Assembly (NCBI GenBank): GCA_016235865.1
Contig: JACRIK010000033.1
Coordinates: forward strand, 1-64,000
Reading direction: 5' to 3'
Origin: Planctomycetota bacterium
GTDB lineage: Bacteria > Planctomycetota > MHYJ01 > JACQXL01
Length of the DNA stretch: 64,000 nucleotides
Below are positions 1 through 6,567 of the stretch, piece after piece. Position 1 is the stretch's first letter, and each line of letters begins with the position of its first letter. The notes under the pieces were generated by a model. It was not told the DNA's origin and did no database searches. It saw only the letters and a list, made by a program, of their open reading frames with translations. Both the position numbers and the translations under genes were made by a program.

Positions 1-152
1 CCGGAATGGTCAAGGCGCCGGAGGAATATCCGTATTCCAGCGCCCGGGCGCATATCACCGGCGTGCCGGACGAGGTGCTGAGCGATGAATTAATTACTGA
101 AGACGGCAGGTCGAGTTATATAGAGTTCGTCAAGGCGCCGAGCCCGTGGGGT
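1..152 (+). pseudogene. RAYT transposase 3' fragment (left-edge copy)
   Basis: This stretch is a near copy of the later part of the transposase gene at 229-891, matching that gene from about base 610 to 755. It starts at the window edge, so its upstream extent is unknown. The reading frame is open (VKAPEEYPYSSARAH, then LSDELITEDGR) but breaks off after the VKAPSP motif, where it runs into the 22-bp inverted repeat that begins the intact element. It lacks the HUH motif and cannot be active as seen. It is the first of four stuttered 3'-end copies in the first 1.4 kb. Confidence 0.8.
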
Positions 153-154
153 GG

Positions 155-176
155 ACGGGGACAGACCACATATTTT
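155..176 (+). repeat. Left 22-bp inverted repeat of RAYT element
   Basis: The core GGGACAGACCACATATTTT (158-176), plus ACG before it, is repeated as a perfect inverted copy at 900-921, just after the transposase stop codon. The pair frames the gene. Further right-end copies lie at 1163-1184 and 1360-1378, and diverged left-end copies at about 2213 and 2427. Confidence 0.85.
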
Positions 177-228
177 ATAATGCTTGTTTTTCTTGACATT
201 CAAGGCGCTCTTTGACAAAATTGAGGTT

Positions 229-891
229 ATGCCAAGGATTGCCAGAGTCGTCGCAGTTCATTTTCCTCATCATATCATTCAACGAGGCAATAATCGGGAA
301 AAAATATTCTTTGCCGAAGTTACCAGAAGAAAATATCTGGACTGGCTCAAGGAATATGCCCAAGCCCAAGGCGTCAAAATACTGGCCTATTGCCTGATGA
401 CCAACCATATTCACCTCCTTGTCAAACCGGACAAACGGGAGTCGCTGGCCAAGATGATGCAGGGGTTGAATGTCTCTTATACGAGATACATCAATAAGAG
501 ATATGGGCGCACCGGACGATTACTTGAAGGCCGGTATCATTCGTGTATAATAGACGAGGAGCCGTATTTATGGGCCGTGGCACGGTACATAGAACAAAAT
601 CCCTTAAGGGCCGGAATGGTCAAGGCGGTGGAGGATTATCCGTATTCCAGCGCCCGGGCTCATATAACCGGCGGGTCGGACGAGGTGCTGAGCGATGAAT
701 TAATTACTGAAGACGGCAGGCCGAGTTATATAGAGTTCGTCAAGGCGCCAAGCCCGAAAAGGGAGATAGAACGGATAAGAATTACGACCAAGCGGGGGAT
801 GCCATTAGGTGGCGATATCTTTGTAGAGCGCCTGGAGCGCCGGCTAAAACGGCGTTTTACGAAGAAGAAGTCCGGTAGGCCGCGGAAATAA
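229..891 (+). CDS. REP-associated tyrosine transposase (Y1/IS200-like, RAYT)
   Basis: A 220-residue single-strand transposase of the Y1 HUH family, which cuts and joins DNA at hairpins through a covalent phosphotyrosine. The HUH motif is visible in YCLMTNHIHLLVKP near residue 70, and the likely catalytic Tyr lies in the helix AVARYIEQNPLRAG near residue 125. A basic C-terminal tail (RRLKRRFTKKKSGRPRK) follows. The start is the ATG at 229, because MPRIARVV is the usual beginning of this family; a longer in-frame start at 184 adds residues from the left-end repeat. Perfect 22-bp inverted repeats flank the gene. RAYTs usually act on REP-like hairpins elsewhere in the genome rather than moving themselves, and this genome has many hairpins. 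The gene looks intact. Confidence 0.9.
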   Translation: MPRIARVVAVHFPHHIIQRGNNREKIFFAEVTRRKYLDWLKEYAQAQGVKILAYCLMTNHIHLLVKPDKRESLAKMMQGLNVSYTRYINKRYGRTGRLLEGRYHSCIIDEEPYLWAVARYIEQNPLRAGMVKAVEDYPYSSARAHITGGSDEVLSDELITEDGRPSYIEFVKAPSPKREIERIRITTKRGMPLGGDIFVERLERRLKRRFTKKKSGRPRK

Positions 892-899
892 AGGGAAAG

Positions 900-921
900 A
901 AAATATGTGGTCTGTCCCCGT
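900..921 (-). repeat. Right 22-bp inverted repeat of RAYT element
   Basis: Perfect inverted copy of 155-176, placed 8 bases after the transposase stop codon. Its core, AAAATATGTGGTCTGTCCC, recurs in the same orientation at 1163-1181 and 1360-1378, each time directly after a duplicated 3' end of the transposase gene. Confidence 0.85.
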
Positions 922-925
922 GGAA

Positions 926-1154
926 CATAACTGGCGAGCCAAACGAGGCGCTGAGCGATGAATTAATCACTGAAGATGGCAGGCCGAGTTATATAGAGTT
1001 CGTCAAGGCGCCGATTCCGAAAAGGGAGATAGAACGGATAAGGATTACAACCAAGCGGGGGATGCCATTAGGCGGCGATATCTTTGTAGAGCGCCTGGAG
1101 CGCCGGCTAAAACGGCGTTTTGGGAAGAAGAAGTCAGGTAGGCCGCATAAATAA
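926..1154 (+). pseudogene. RAYT transposase 3' fragment (second copy)
   Basis: A copy of roughly the last 75 codons of the transposase, from the HITG region through the basic tail RRLKRRF to a TAA at 1152-1154. The catalytic half is missing. Small differences from the intact gene (for example KRRFGKKKSGRPHK) show it is not a recent duplicate. It is followed by another right-end repeat at 1163-1184. Confidence 0.85.
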
Positions 1155-1186
1155 AGGGAAAGAAAATATGTGGTCTGTCCCCGTGG

Positions 1187-1351
1187 AATATAGAGTTCGT
1201 CAAGGCGCCGAGCCCGAAAAGGGAGATAGAACGGATAAGAATTACGACCAAGCGGGGGATGCCATTAGGTGGCGATATCTTTGTAGAGCGCCTGGAGCGC
1301 CGGCTAAAACGGCGTTTTAGAAAGAAAAAGTCCGGTAGGCCGCATAAATAA
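1187..1351 (+). pseudogene. RAYT transposase 3' fragment (third copy)
   Basis: A shorter repeat of the same 3' end, from the IEFVKAPSPKR motif to a TAA at 1349-1351, followed by the right-end core at 1360-1378. It begins exactly where the previous right-end repeat stops. With the fragments at 1-152 and 926-1154 it makes a ladder of progressively cut copies. This pattern fits repeated one-ended insertion or slippage at the right end. Confidence 0.85.
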
Positions 1352-1375
1352 AGGGAAAGAAAATATGTGGTCTGT

Positions 1376-1748
1376 CCCACGAGACTGTGTACGAGATGCG
1401 TATACAAAAGGTGCTGGAGTTAATTATCCGCGCCGCCCCGCAAGTTTTTGGGGTATAACTATACCTTTTATAGATAGTTGGTCACCTCCACAAGCTAATG
1501 AGCTTGCCGATCCAAATAACAAAATAGATAATCTAAAAGTTATTCCGGAAAATGAAGCTAAGCCCGGTGATATAGTTGCTTTCCCAGCGGTAGATGGTTC
1601 AGGACATTCAGGGATTTATATAGGAAATGGGTTAATGGTATCTGCCAGCTCTCGTCTTAATCGGGTGGCAGTTACATCAGTAGCAGCTTCGAAGAGTGGA
1701 CCACAGCACAACCGGGTAACTTATAGAAGATATACAGGAGGAAAGTAA
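1376..1748 (+). pseudogene. NlpC/P60- or CHAP-like peptidase, 5'-truncated
   Basis: An open frame of about 124 codons that starts inside the third RAYT right-end repeat, so its original 5' end has been lost. Visible features are VRDAYTKGAGVNYPRRPASF, then AKPGDIVAFP and SGHSGIYIGNG. The last two resemble the His-containing half of NlpC/P60 or CHAP cell-wall amidase domains (PGD-V-F ... H-GIYIG). The catalytic Cys would lie in the missing part. Such domains also end polymorphic toxins, and the small membrane protein three bases downstream could be an immunity partner, but that is speculation. Family assignment is by motif only. Confidence 0.55.
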
Positions 1749-1750
1749 AA

Positions 1751-2173
1751 ATGAAAGTAAGGAAGAAAATGAAAATAATTATAATTGTTGCAATAGTTTT
1801 TGTATTATTGTTATTGGTAATGTTTTTTCAATACTTACGAATTAATCGGCCATATCGTATTGCTAACGCATTCCTGAACCTGGTTAAAAGGGGAGAATAT
1901 GAAGATGCGTTAAAAATGTGTGATAAGACCATTGTTTCTTCGCTACTAGATAAAAATGGCAAGATAATTGGCATGCATTCTGTCTGGGATGAGGGTTATT
2001 CATATGATTGTTACTTTAATGATTTGAAAGATAAGGAAACACCTCGTCTTGGAGAATTAAAGTGGTATATATATATAAAAGAAATTTCCCCAAGAAGATT
2101 AATGCCTCTCGATGGTGGATACTATTTTGTAATAGAAGGAAGTACAATAAAATTTATTGATAGGAAGTTCTAA
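1751..2173 (+). CDS. Small membrane-anchored protein of unknown function
   Basis: A 140-residue protein with one strong N-terminal membrane helix (IIIIVAIVFVLLLLVMFF, residues about 9-26) after a short basic stretch, giving a type II or uncleaved-signal topology with the rest outside the cytoplasm. The soluble part (AFLNLVKRGEYEDALKMCDK) resembles the small lipoprotein-like or DUF4878-type folds, but no family is firmly recognised. An AGGAGG box at about 1736 sits 9-10 bases before the ATG at 1751. The gene starts three bases after the truncated NlpC/P60-like frame, so the two were probably one operon before the mobile element cut the first gene. Low GC compared with the neighbourhood suggests recent acquisition. 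Confidence 0.7.
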   Translation: MKVRKKMKIIIIVAIVFVLLLLVMFFQYLRINRPYRIANAFLNLVKRGEYEDALKMCDKTIVSSLLDKNGKIIGMHSVWDEGYSYDCYFNDLKDKETPRLGELKWYIYIKEISPRRLMPLDGGYYFVIEGSTIKFIDRKF

Positions 2174-2212
2174 TCCGAACAGCATAAGGGCTCGCATCGC
2201 AAGTGGCCTAAG

Positions 2213-2490
2213 CGGGACAGGCCACATATTTTGTAATGCTTGATTTGCTTGACTTAGAAACTAATGTTTTCTAAAATTGAACATGGTAATAAGGGTGTTA
2301 AAGAAGATGCTATTTTTATACCACAACGTCATCAACCCCAACAAAATAGCGGATGTAATCCGGGATAATCCGGGGACACAATACTAGTTAATTTCTTGCA
2401 GGCATTCTGATGATAATGTTCTGGTTCTGCGGGACAGACCACAGATTTTGTAATGGGCTATTTTGCTGCGATACAAGGCGGCGTTTGTAA
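2213..2490 (+). repeat. Two orphan left ends of the RAYT element
   Basis: At 2213 (GGGACAGGCCACATATTTT followed by GTAATGCTTG) and at 2430 (GGGACAGACCACAGATTTT followed by GTAATGGGC and, 20 bases on, CAAGGCGGCGTTTG) the sequence matches the left end and leader of the intact element at 158-220. Neither is followed by a transposase gene. They are solo ends or relics of decayed copies. Confidence 0.7.
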
Positions 2491-2505
2491 AAAGTAGAGT
2501 TCGGA

Positions 2506-2543
2506 GGACACCATACTGAATTATTGAATTGAGTATGGTGTCC
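2506..2543 (+). repeat. Perfect 12-bp inverted repeat with repeated downstream motif
   Basis: GGACACCATACT at 2506-2517 is mirrored by AGTATGGTGTCC at 2532-2543 around an AT-rich 14-base loop. The motif GGTGTCCCCCGAATTTGCGT then repeats in tandem (2537 and 2557) and in truncated form to 2595. No T-run follows, so it is not a typical terminator. Confidence 0.65.
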
Positions 2544-2660
2544 CCCGAATTTGCGTGGTGTCCCCCGAATTTGCGTCCCCCGAATTCCCCGAATTAATTC
2601 AACTAACCAAATTCTCAGCAATTTTTATTAAAAACATAGTCCATTCTTTCTCTAGGCCGG

Positions 2661-3056
2661 GCGTGTTACACCTGCCAGGAGAGCGTATATCATCTGCCCG
2701 GAGAGCATATACCACCTGAATGGGGAGCATATAACAACCACCAGTGGAGCGTGTATCACCTGCCAAGGGAGCGTGTATCACCTCCCAAGGGCGCGTATTC
2801 AACCTGCCAGGGGTGCGTGTATTACCTACCGGAGGCGCGCGTATCACCTGCCAGGGGCGCGCATATCATCTATCAGGGGTGCGTCTACCACCTGCCAGGG
2901 GCGCGTATGTCATCTGCCAGGGGTGCGTGTATCACCTGCCAGGGGAGCGAATTACACCTGTTAGGGGCGCGGATGACACCTGTCCGGGGCGCGTTTGTCA
3001 CACGCCGGGTGAATTCATACCACAGTTCCAAGGGGCGCATACCACCCGGCAGCCGG
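2661..3056 (+). repeat. 22-nt tandem array A (about 18 units)
   Basis: Eighteen consecutive units keep an exact 22-base register with no indel (starts at 2661, 2683, 2705 ... 3035). The consensus begins GCGTRTATCACCTGCCAGGG. The core CCTGCCAGG is itself a small palindrome. Units differ at several positions, so the array is old or under structural rather than sequence constraint. The downstream edge (3057-3110) is a run-rich block with C6, G7, C6 and G5 tracts. Because the repeat lacks stop codons, open frames appear in several phases on both strands; they are not genes. The stretch 2174-3590 contains no protein gene that I can support. Confidence 0.9.
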
Positions 3057-3110
3057 GCGTAACATACCCCCCGGGGGGGCGGTATGGTATCCCCCCTGGG
3101 GGATAATGCG
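3057..3110 (+). repeat. Homopolymer C/G block at the edge of array A
   Basis: A 50-base block alternating C and G runs (CATACCCCCCGGGGGGG, then GGTATCCCCCCTGGGGG) that can fold on itself. Similar G6 blocks border arrays B, C and E. The reverse complement of its start, GGGGGGTATG, resembles the G6-TAT motif at the edges of arrays B and C. Confidence 0.65.
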
Positions 3111-3289
3111 GCCCATACCCCCACCTTTTTTTAGGCACAAAATAATCAAAATTATCATTTTCTTAGAACCTTTTGCCTTATTTAGGCGTTTATATATATG
3201 GCTGAAAACCCTTGATTTTAGCGGGAAAAATTGGATTTGATGCAGTTTTTTGGGGGTCTGGAACATTCTATATTATAGAGAGGAAGACC

Positions 3290-3465
3290 CCTTTGTCCCT
3301 ATGGGACAAGGGATAACTCGCTGTAACGAGCAAGCTCTAACAGCGAGTAAACATTCTATATTATGCCCCGACGAGTAATCGGGATAAGAGGCTGTAACAT
3401 TCCGCCCTTAAGGCGGTATTAACAGCCTCTAAGAGGAAACCCCATACCTGCCCTATGGGGTTTTG
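3290..3465 (+). repeat. Cluster of constant-edge hairpins plus terminator-like stem
   Basis: Two members of a dispersed hairpin family occur here. In the first, GGGATA is followed by ACTCGCTGT (3316-3324), mirrored by ACAGCGAGT (3340-3348) and TAA. In the second, CCCGA...TCGGGATA is followed by AGAGGCTGT (3387-3395), an inner stem CCGCC...GGCGG, then ACAGCCTCT (3422-3430) and TAAGAGG. The word AACATTCTATATTAT occurs just before each (about 3261 and 3351). A further stem, ACCCCATA...TATGGGGT followed by TTTT, ends near 3463. Confidence 0.7.
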
Positions 3466-3590
3466 GTCCTCGGCGCAGGGGTGGTTTTGCTGTGCTCATA
3501 AACTCGGCATTACCGCCCCTGGCCTTATAACAGGTAGGAGTATGCCTGCAGAGCATAACGACATACCCCCATCCGGGAAGGAAGGATGTT

Positions 3591-3950
3591 ATGAAAGGCG
3601 ATAAGTTTGACGATGAAGATGCGTCCTATACCGAGAAATTCGATAACCTGTGCTTTGACAAGGGCGGGCAAAAGCCCGCTGATATTAACGGCAAATCCTC
3701 ACCTAAGGACCGGTTCCTGCTCCTGATTGACTGCCTGTTGCCAATCCTGCGCCGGAAATTCACCCAGGACGAGATTGACTTTATGCTGGCTTACCGGGCC
3801 AACCGGGGCGACCGGTATCTTACCGCCAATGCCATGGATATCGCGCCCAAGACCGTGGATGGCCACCGCACCTGCATAATGAAAAAGATACACAAGCTCT
3901 CCCGGGTGCTTATCAGGTTCCTCGGCCTGGGCAACGATTCAAATACCTAA
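3591..3950 (+). CDS. Small helix-turn-helix protein (LuxR/sigma-70 region 4-like)
   Basis: A 119-residue protein with a disordered acidic N-terminus and a C-terminal helix-turn-helix. The segment FTQDEIDFMLAYRANRGD is followed by LTANAMDIAPKTVDGHRTC and a basic helix, the layout of LuxR-type or sigma region 4 HTH domains (a switch-on helix, then the recognition helix TVDGHRTCIMKKI). No receiver or ligand domain is present, so it would be a stand-alone DNA-binding protein. A good AAGGAAGGA box lies 8-10 bases before the ATG at 3591. It opens an accessory block reaching 7572. The target is unknown. Confidence 0.7.
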   Translation: MKGDKFDDEDASYTEKFDNLCFDKGGQKPADINGKSSPKDRFLLLIDCLLPILRRKFTQDEIDFMLAYRANRGDRYLTANAMDIAPKTVDGHRTCIMKKIHKLSRVLIRFLGLGNDSNT

Positions 3951-4105
3951 TCCCTCCGGGCTAAAATGCTTAAACCATAAGCACTTCAAAATATTCCTAA
4001 TATTTTAACCCCTTATCAATCAATCCGTTACAGAATCGTCATTTCCCGGAAATGCTTAAACCATAGGAAAACCTACACTATCCCTATAGAGGGCAAAGAT
4101 GGCTC

Positions 4106-4158
4106 TCGATTGACCCCGCAATGCTGCGGGGCCTAACTCGCCCGTACGGGCGTCTAAG
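4106..4158 (+). repeat. Double hairpin upstream of the 4175 gene
   Basis: CCCCGCA-ATGC-TGCGGGG is followed by CTAACTCGCCCGTACGGGCGTCTAAG, whose inner CGCCCGTACGGGCG is a perfect palindrome. It ends 3 bases before the AAGGATGG ribosome-binding region of the next gene. The same arrangement (GC hairpin, then a second stem, then a Shine-Dalgarno) occurs at 6499 and 44722. Confidence 0.65.
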
Positions 4159-4174
4159 AAAAGGATGGTGCGAT

Positions 4175-4630
4175 ATGAACACTACTGTGACCGCGACAGC
4201 GAAAACAAGAAAACATGCGGATGGGATGACGAAAGCGCTCCCCGACAAAAACTGTCGGGATAAGAGCCAGTATGTCGCTGGCGCTTCGACTGGCTCTAAA
4301 GAGTTCATTGAGGAGCAGCTCTACCAGCCGGCCCTAGCCGGGGCGTTTCAGCAGGAATTCAACTTCGTCAAGGCCTGCATCCCGGAACTGAAGCCATACC
4401 AAACACCGGCCGACTTTATGCGGGCCATGTGGCGGGACAAATCCCTGTGCGAGAAACTGGTTCGGCTGTTGGAGGCGTTGTGGAAGTCGGACTTTGCCCG
4501 GCGTCCGGCCTTGGGCCTGGTCCTGATGCTGGCTCTGAGACGCAAGAACGTCATGGCCGGAGATGATTACTGGGGCGATTACTTCATCGGCCTAGCAGAG
4601 GGCAAGGACGGTGTGCCATGCGAAGAATAA
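4175..4630 (+). CDS. Hypothetical protein carrying an in-frame hairpin repeat
   Basis: A 151-residue soluble protein with no recognised domain. The start is the ATG at 4175, behind an AAGGATGG box; an upstream in-frame start would read through a hairpin. Residues about 22-44 are encoded by a dispersed hairpin (4240-4304): a 32-base portion of it is identical to an intergenic copy at 32705-32736 on the other strand. The rest is mainly helical (FQQEFNFVKACIPELKPYQ, then LCEKLVRLLEALWKSDFARR). The stop overlaps the start of the protease gene by 13 bases, so the two are probably translated together. Function is unknown; the gene belongs to the phage-flavoured block. Confidence 0.65.
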   Translation: MNTTVTATAKTRKHADGMTKALPDKNCRDKSQYVAGASTGSKEFIEEQLYQPALAGAFQQEFNFVKACIPELKPYQTPADFMRAMWRDKSLCEKLVRLLEALWKSDFARRPALGLVLMLALRRKNVMAGDDYWGDYFIGLAEGKDGVPCEE

Positions 4631-5367
4631 TATTATTGGTTTTGGGGTGCGCGCTGTGCGTCGTGGGTCTTGCGTCTTGGGTCTTAACTCAGGACGCCCA
4701 ACGCATAACGCAGGACGTGGTTATCGTCAAGGCGGGCCAGCCCAGACATCCGTATCAAGATGAATACGAGCGGATGCTATATCCAACGGTGAGGATAAGT
4801 TCACCGGCCGGGACCGGGAGCGGGGTGATATTCACCACAAAGCACACAAAGGACACAAAGGAAGAAATATATATTTTAACGGCTTGTCATGTTGTAGAGA
4901 ACGAAACGACCGTTAGTATAGAATTATATAACGCAACAGTCATCACCGGAATGGTAGTAGTTACGGATACGGTCAAAGACTTGGCGTTAATACGAATTAA
5001 TAGAGATTGCTTCGCTGACGCTCGCAATGACATTGTTGTATATTCCGCACAATTAGCACCCACGAACTACAAGCCGTATTTGTTTACGCCCGTCTGGACC
5101 GTAGGTTGTTCGCTCGGTTTAAAACCCCGCCCTTCTTTTGGCCACCTTAGTGCTCTTTGTGACCTTTGTGGTGAGAACTGGGAAATATCTGCCCCGGTTC
5201 TGCCAGGGAATTCGGGAGGACCTGTTTACGACGCACGCACATTTGAAGTAATTGGCATTGCGGTCTGGGTCAAGACCTGCCAAGGGCAACTCGTTACCAC
5301 TATGGCTGGGATAGTGCCAATCAATCAAATCTATGAGTTTTTGGAAGGTTACAAGAGGTTACAATAG
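4618..5367 (+). CDS. Secreted trypsin-like serine protease (S1C-like) with repeat-derived inserts
   Basis: A 249-residue trypsin-fold protease. An N-terminal hydrophobic segment (IILLVLGCALCVVGLASWVL) exports or anchors it. The catalytic triad is visible: His in TACHVVE, Asp in KDLALIRI and Ser in LPGNSGGPVYD. There is no PDZ domain, unlike HtrA. At least three internal stretches look like dispersed repeats read in frame: 4834-4861 (accacaaag-type words giving TTKHTKDTKEE), 5005-5032 (GATTGCTTCG...CGCAATGACA giving DCFADARND) and about 5145-5174 (the reverse complement of the first, giving LSALCDLCGE). The signal segment (about 4655-4718) shares words with the repeat at 56645. The start overlaps the upstream gene. 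It is probably functional, since all three triad residues survive. Confidence 0.8.
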   Translation: MRRIILLVLGCALCVVGLASWVLTQDAQRITQDVVIVKAGQPRHPYQDEYERMLYPTVRISSPAGTGSGVIFTTKHTKDTKEEIYILTACHVVENETTVSIELYNATVITGMVVVTDTVKDLALIRINRDCFADARNDIVVYSAQLAPTNYKPYLFTPVWTVGCSLGLKPRPSFGHLSALCDLCGENWEISAPVLPGNSGGPVYDARTFEVIGIAVWVKTCQGQLVTTMAGIVPINQIYEFLEGYKRLQ

Positions 5368-5428
5368 GTTACAAATAGTTACATGAGGTTACCGTAACAT
5401 TCTGTAACATCCTGTAACTTCTCGTAAC
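5348..5428 (+). repeat. Inverted 10-bp-phased GTTAC/GTAAC array
   Basis: GTTAC occurs at 5348, 5358, 5368, 5378 and 5388, then its reverse complement GTAAC at 5394, 5404, 5414 and 5424. Spacing is exactly 10 bases within each half. The whole could fold as a long hairpin, or display nine sites on one face of the helix. The protease stop codon (5365-5367) lies inside it. Confidence 0.8.
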
Positions 5429-5535
5429 TTTCTATCAACTGTTTATGCAATACGAGATGCCTGATACATTTGCGCAGTGTATCGGAAGTATTGCCAGATG
5501 ATAGATGTAACTTGCCTTGCGAGGGGGTGATTAAG

Positions 5536-6330
5536 ATGGCAGACCAAATAGTTCTAGACCTCAAGATAACCGTTCCGACGATTCTTGGGCCGGCCGGGGA
5601 TATGCCCGACAGGTGGGTTGAGGGAATGCTAAACAACGCCGAACGGCTGTATGACCGGTGGCAAGAGGTGATTTCCGATGAAGGCAAATTCCAGTCCATA
5701 CTGGCGGAAATCTCCAGCCAGAAATGGCGCAAGATGGTCGACCCGGCATTCGTGTCCGAGGCGGGCAAGAGCCGGGACAATATCGTCCGGTTCCAGTACA
5801 AGAAACTGACCGAGGCCTTCGATAAGCTGATGGAAAAATACCAAAAGGCATTTGCCACAGTGGACGGGGTGTTCGGCAAAAACTTCAAGGACAACGTTAC
5901 CAGCGCCAAAGACCGATGGGCCAATGCGATGGCTAACGGCACGCTCCGGCTGACCGGCGATAAGGTGCGCGGACGGGTGGTGACCCAGATGGGTTACTGG
6001 CTGACCGGCGACCCCAAGGCCAACCGGTTCTCAGACCACGTCGAGGTTATCTCAGGCGGACCGTATGATTTCACCAAGTCCGGACTGCGCAAGCAGTTCC
6101 GCTCGGCGATTACTAACCTGCTGATTTCAGCCGGTATGTATATCCTCAAAGCGGATATGGAGGCAGGCGAGATGACGGCCCAAAACGCCCGATTGGTGGA
6201 TACGGCGAATTCTTTTAGGATTCCGGCCGTGAAACCTTTCGTGGCAGGCGGCGGGGCGACCGATTCGCTGCTCGAATACGAGTATGCGGATCCTGAGCTT
6301 AAGTTACATGCGAGAATCGTGTTAGTCTAA
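5536..6330 (+). CDS. Hypothetical protein, possibly phage/virion-related
   Basis: A 264-residue soluble protein with no signal peptide and no family that I recognise. The ATG at 5536 follows a GAGGGGG box; a longer frame upstream lacks one. The first 130 residues are helical and charged (RLYDRWQEVISDEGKFQ, KLTEAFDKLMEKYQKAF), the middle has a run of Gly/Thr turns, and the end is a beta-rich tail LLEYEYADPELKLHARIVLV. That tail is present a second time, with many silent changes, at 6368-6433 just downstream. The neighbours (a protease, a fibre-like repeat protein, an HTH protein) suggest a phage-derived or secreted-particle cassette, but nothing here proves a structural role. Confidence 0.6.
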   Translation: MADQIVLDLKITVPTILGPAGDMPDRWVEGMLNNAERLYDRWQEVISDEGKFQSILAEISSQKWRKMVDPAFVSEAGKSRDNIVRFQYKKLTEAFDKLMEKYQKAFATVDGVFGKNFKDNVTSAKDRWANAMANGTLRLTGDKVRGRVVTQMGYWLTGDPKANRFSDHVEVISGGPYDFTKSGLRKQFRSAITNLLISAGMYILKADMEAGEMTAQNARLVDTANSFRIPAVKPFVAGGGATDSLLEYEYADPELKLHARIVLV

Positions 6331-6367
6331 GTTTTAGATTACGCGGTCTCTGCGCAGTAGCTGGAGT

Positions 6368-6433
6368 TCGCTCCTGGAGTATGAGTATTCCGACCCGGAA
6401 CTCAAGCTTCATGCACGGATAGTGCTGGTGTAG
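6368..6433 (+). pseudogene. Second copy of the 3' end of the 5536 gene
   Basis: Twenty-one codons plus a stop repeat the C-terminus of the upstream gene: SLLEYEYSDPELKLHARIVL then V. Only one residue differs (Ala to Ser), yet more than half of the codons differ silently (for example ctg/ctc, tta/ctt, aga/cgg). The amino-acid sequence was therefore selected in both lineages before they came together. It is most simply the old tail of the gene, left behind after recombination brought in a related 3' end. Confidence 0.7.
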
Positions 6434-6493
6434 TGTGTGGGTAGCGTGAGTGGGGATGAGTGCACCATCCCCCGACCGCGCGTTAGGATAATG

Positions 6494-6556
6494 AATACCC
6501 CGCAATTCTGCGGGGTCTAAGAGCCAGTAAGTCGCTTTGCTTCAACTGGCTCTAAG
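6494..6556 (+). repeat. Constant-edge double hairpin before the 6568 gene
   Basis: CCCCGC-AATTCT-GCGGGG is followed by TCTAAGAGCCAGT, a 16-base loop, and ACTGGCTCTAAGAGG. The second stem and part of its loop match the hairpin inside the gene at 4175-4630. Its last bases, AAGAGGA, also serve as the likely ribosome-binding site of the next gene. Confidence 0.7.
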
Positions 6557-6567
6557 AGGATAAATTT

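Noticed and set aside
2599-3266. Several overlapping open frames on both strands (80-120 codons)
   Set aside because: They lie in the 22-nt array. As 22 is not a multiple of 3, each frame cycles through all phases of a unit without stops, giving long but meaningless frames.
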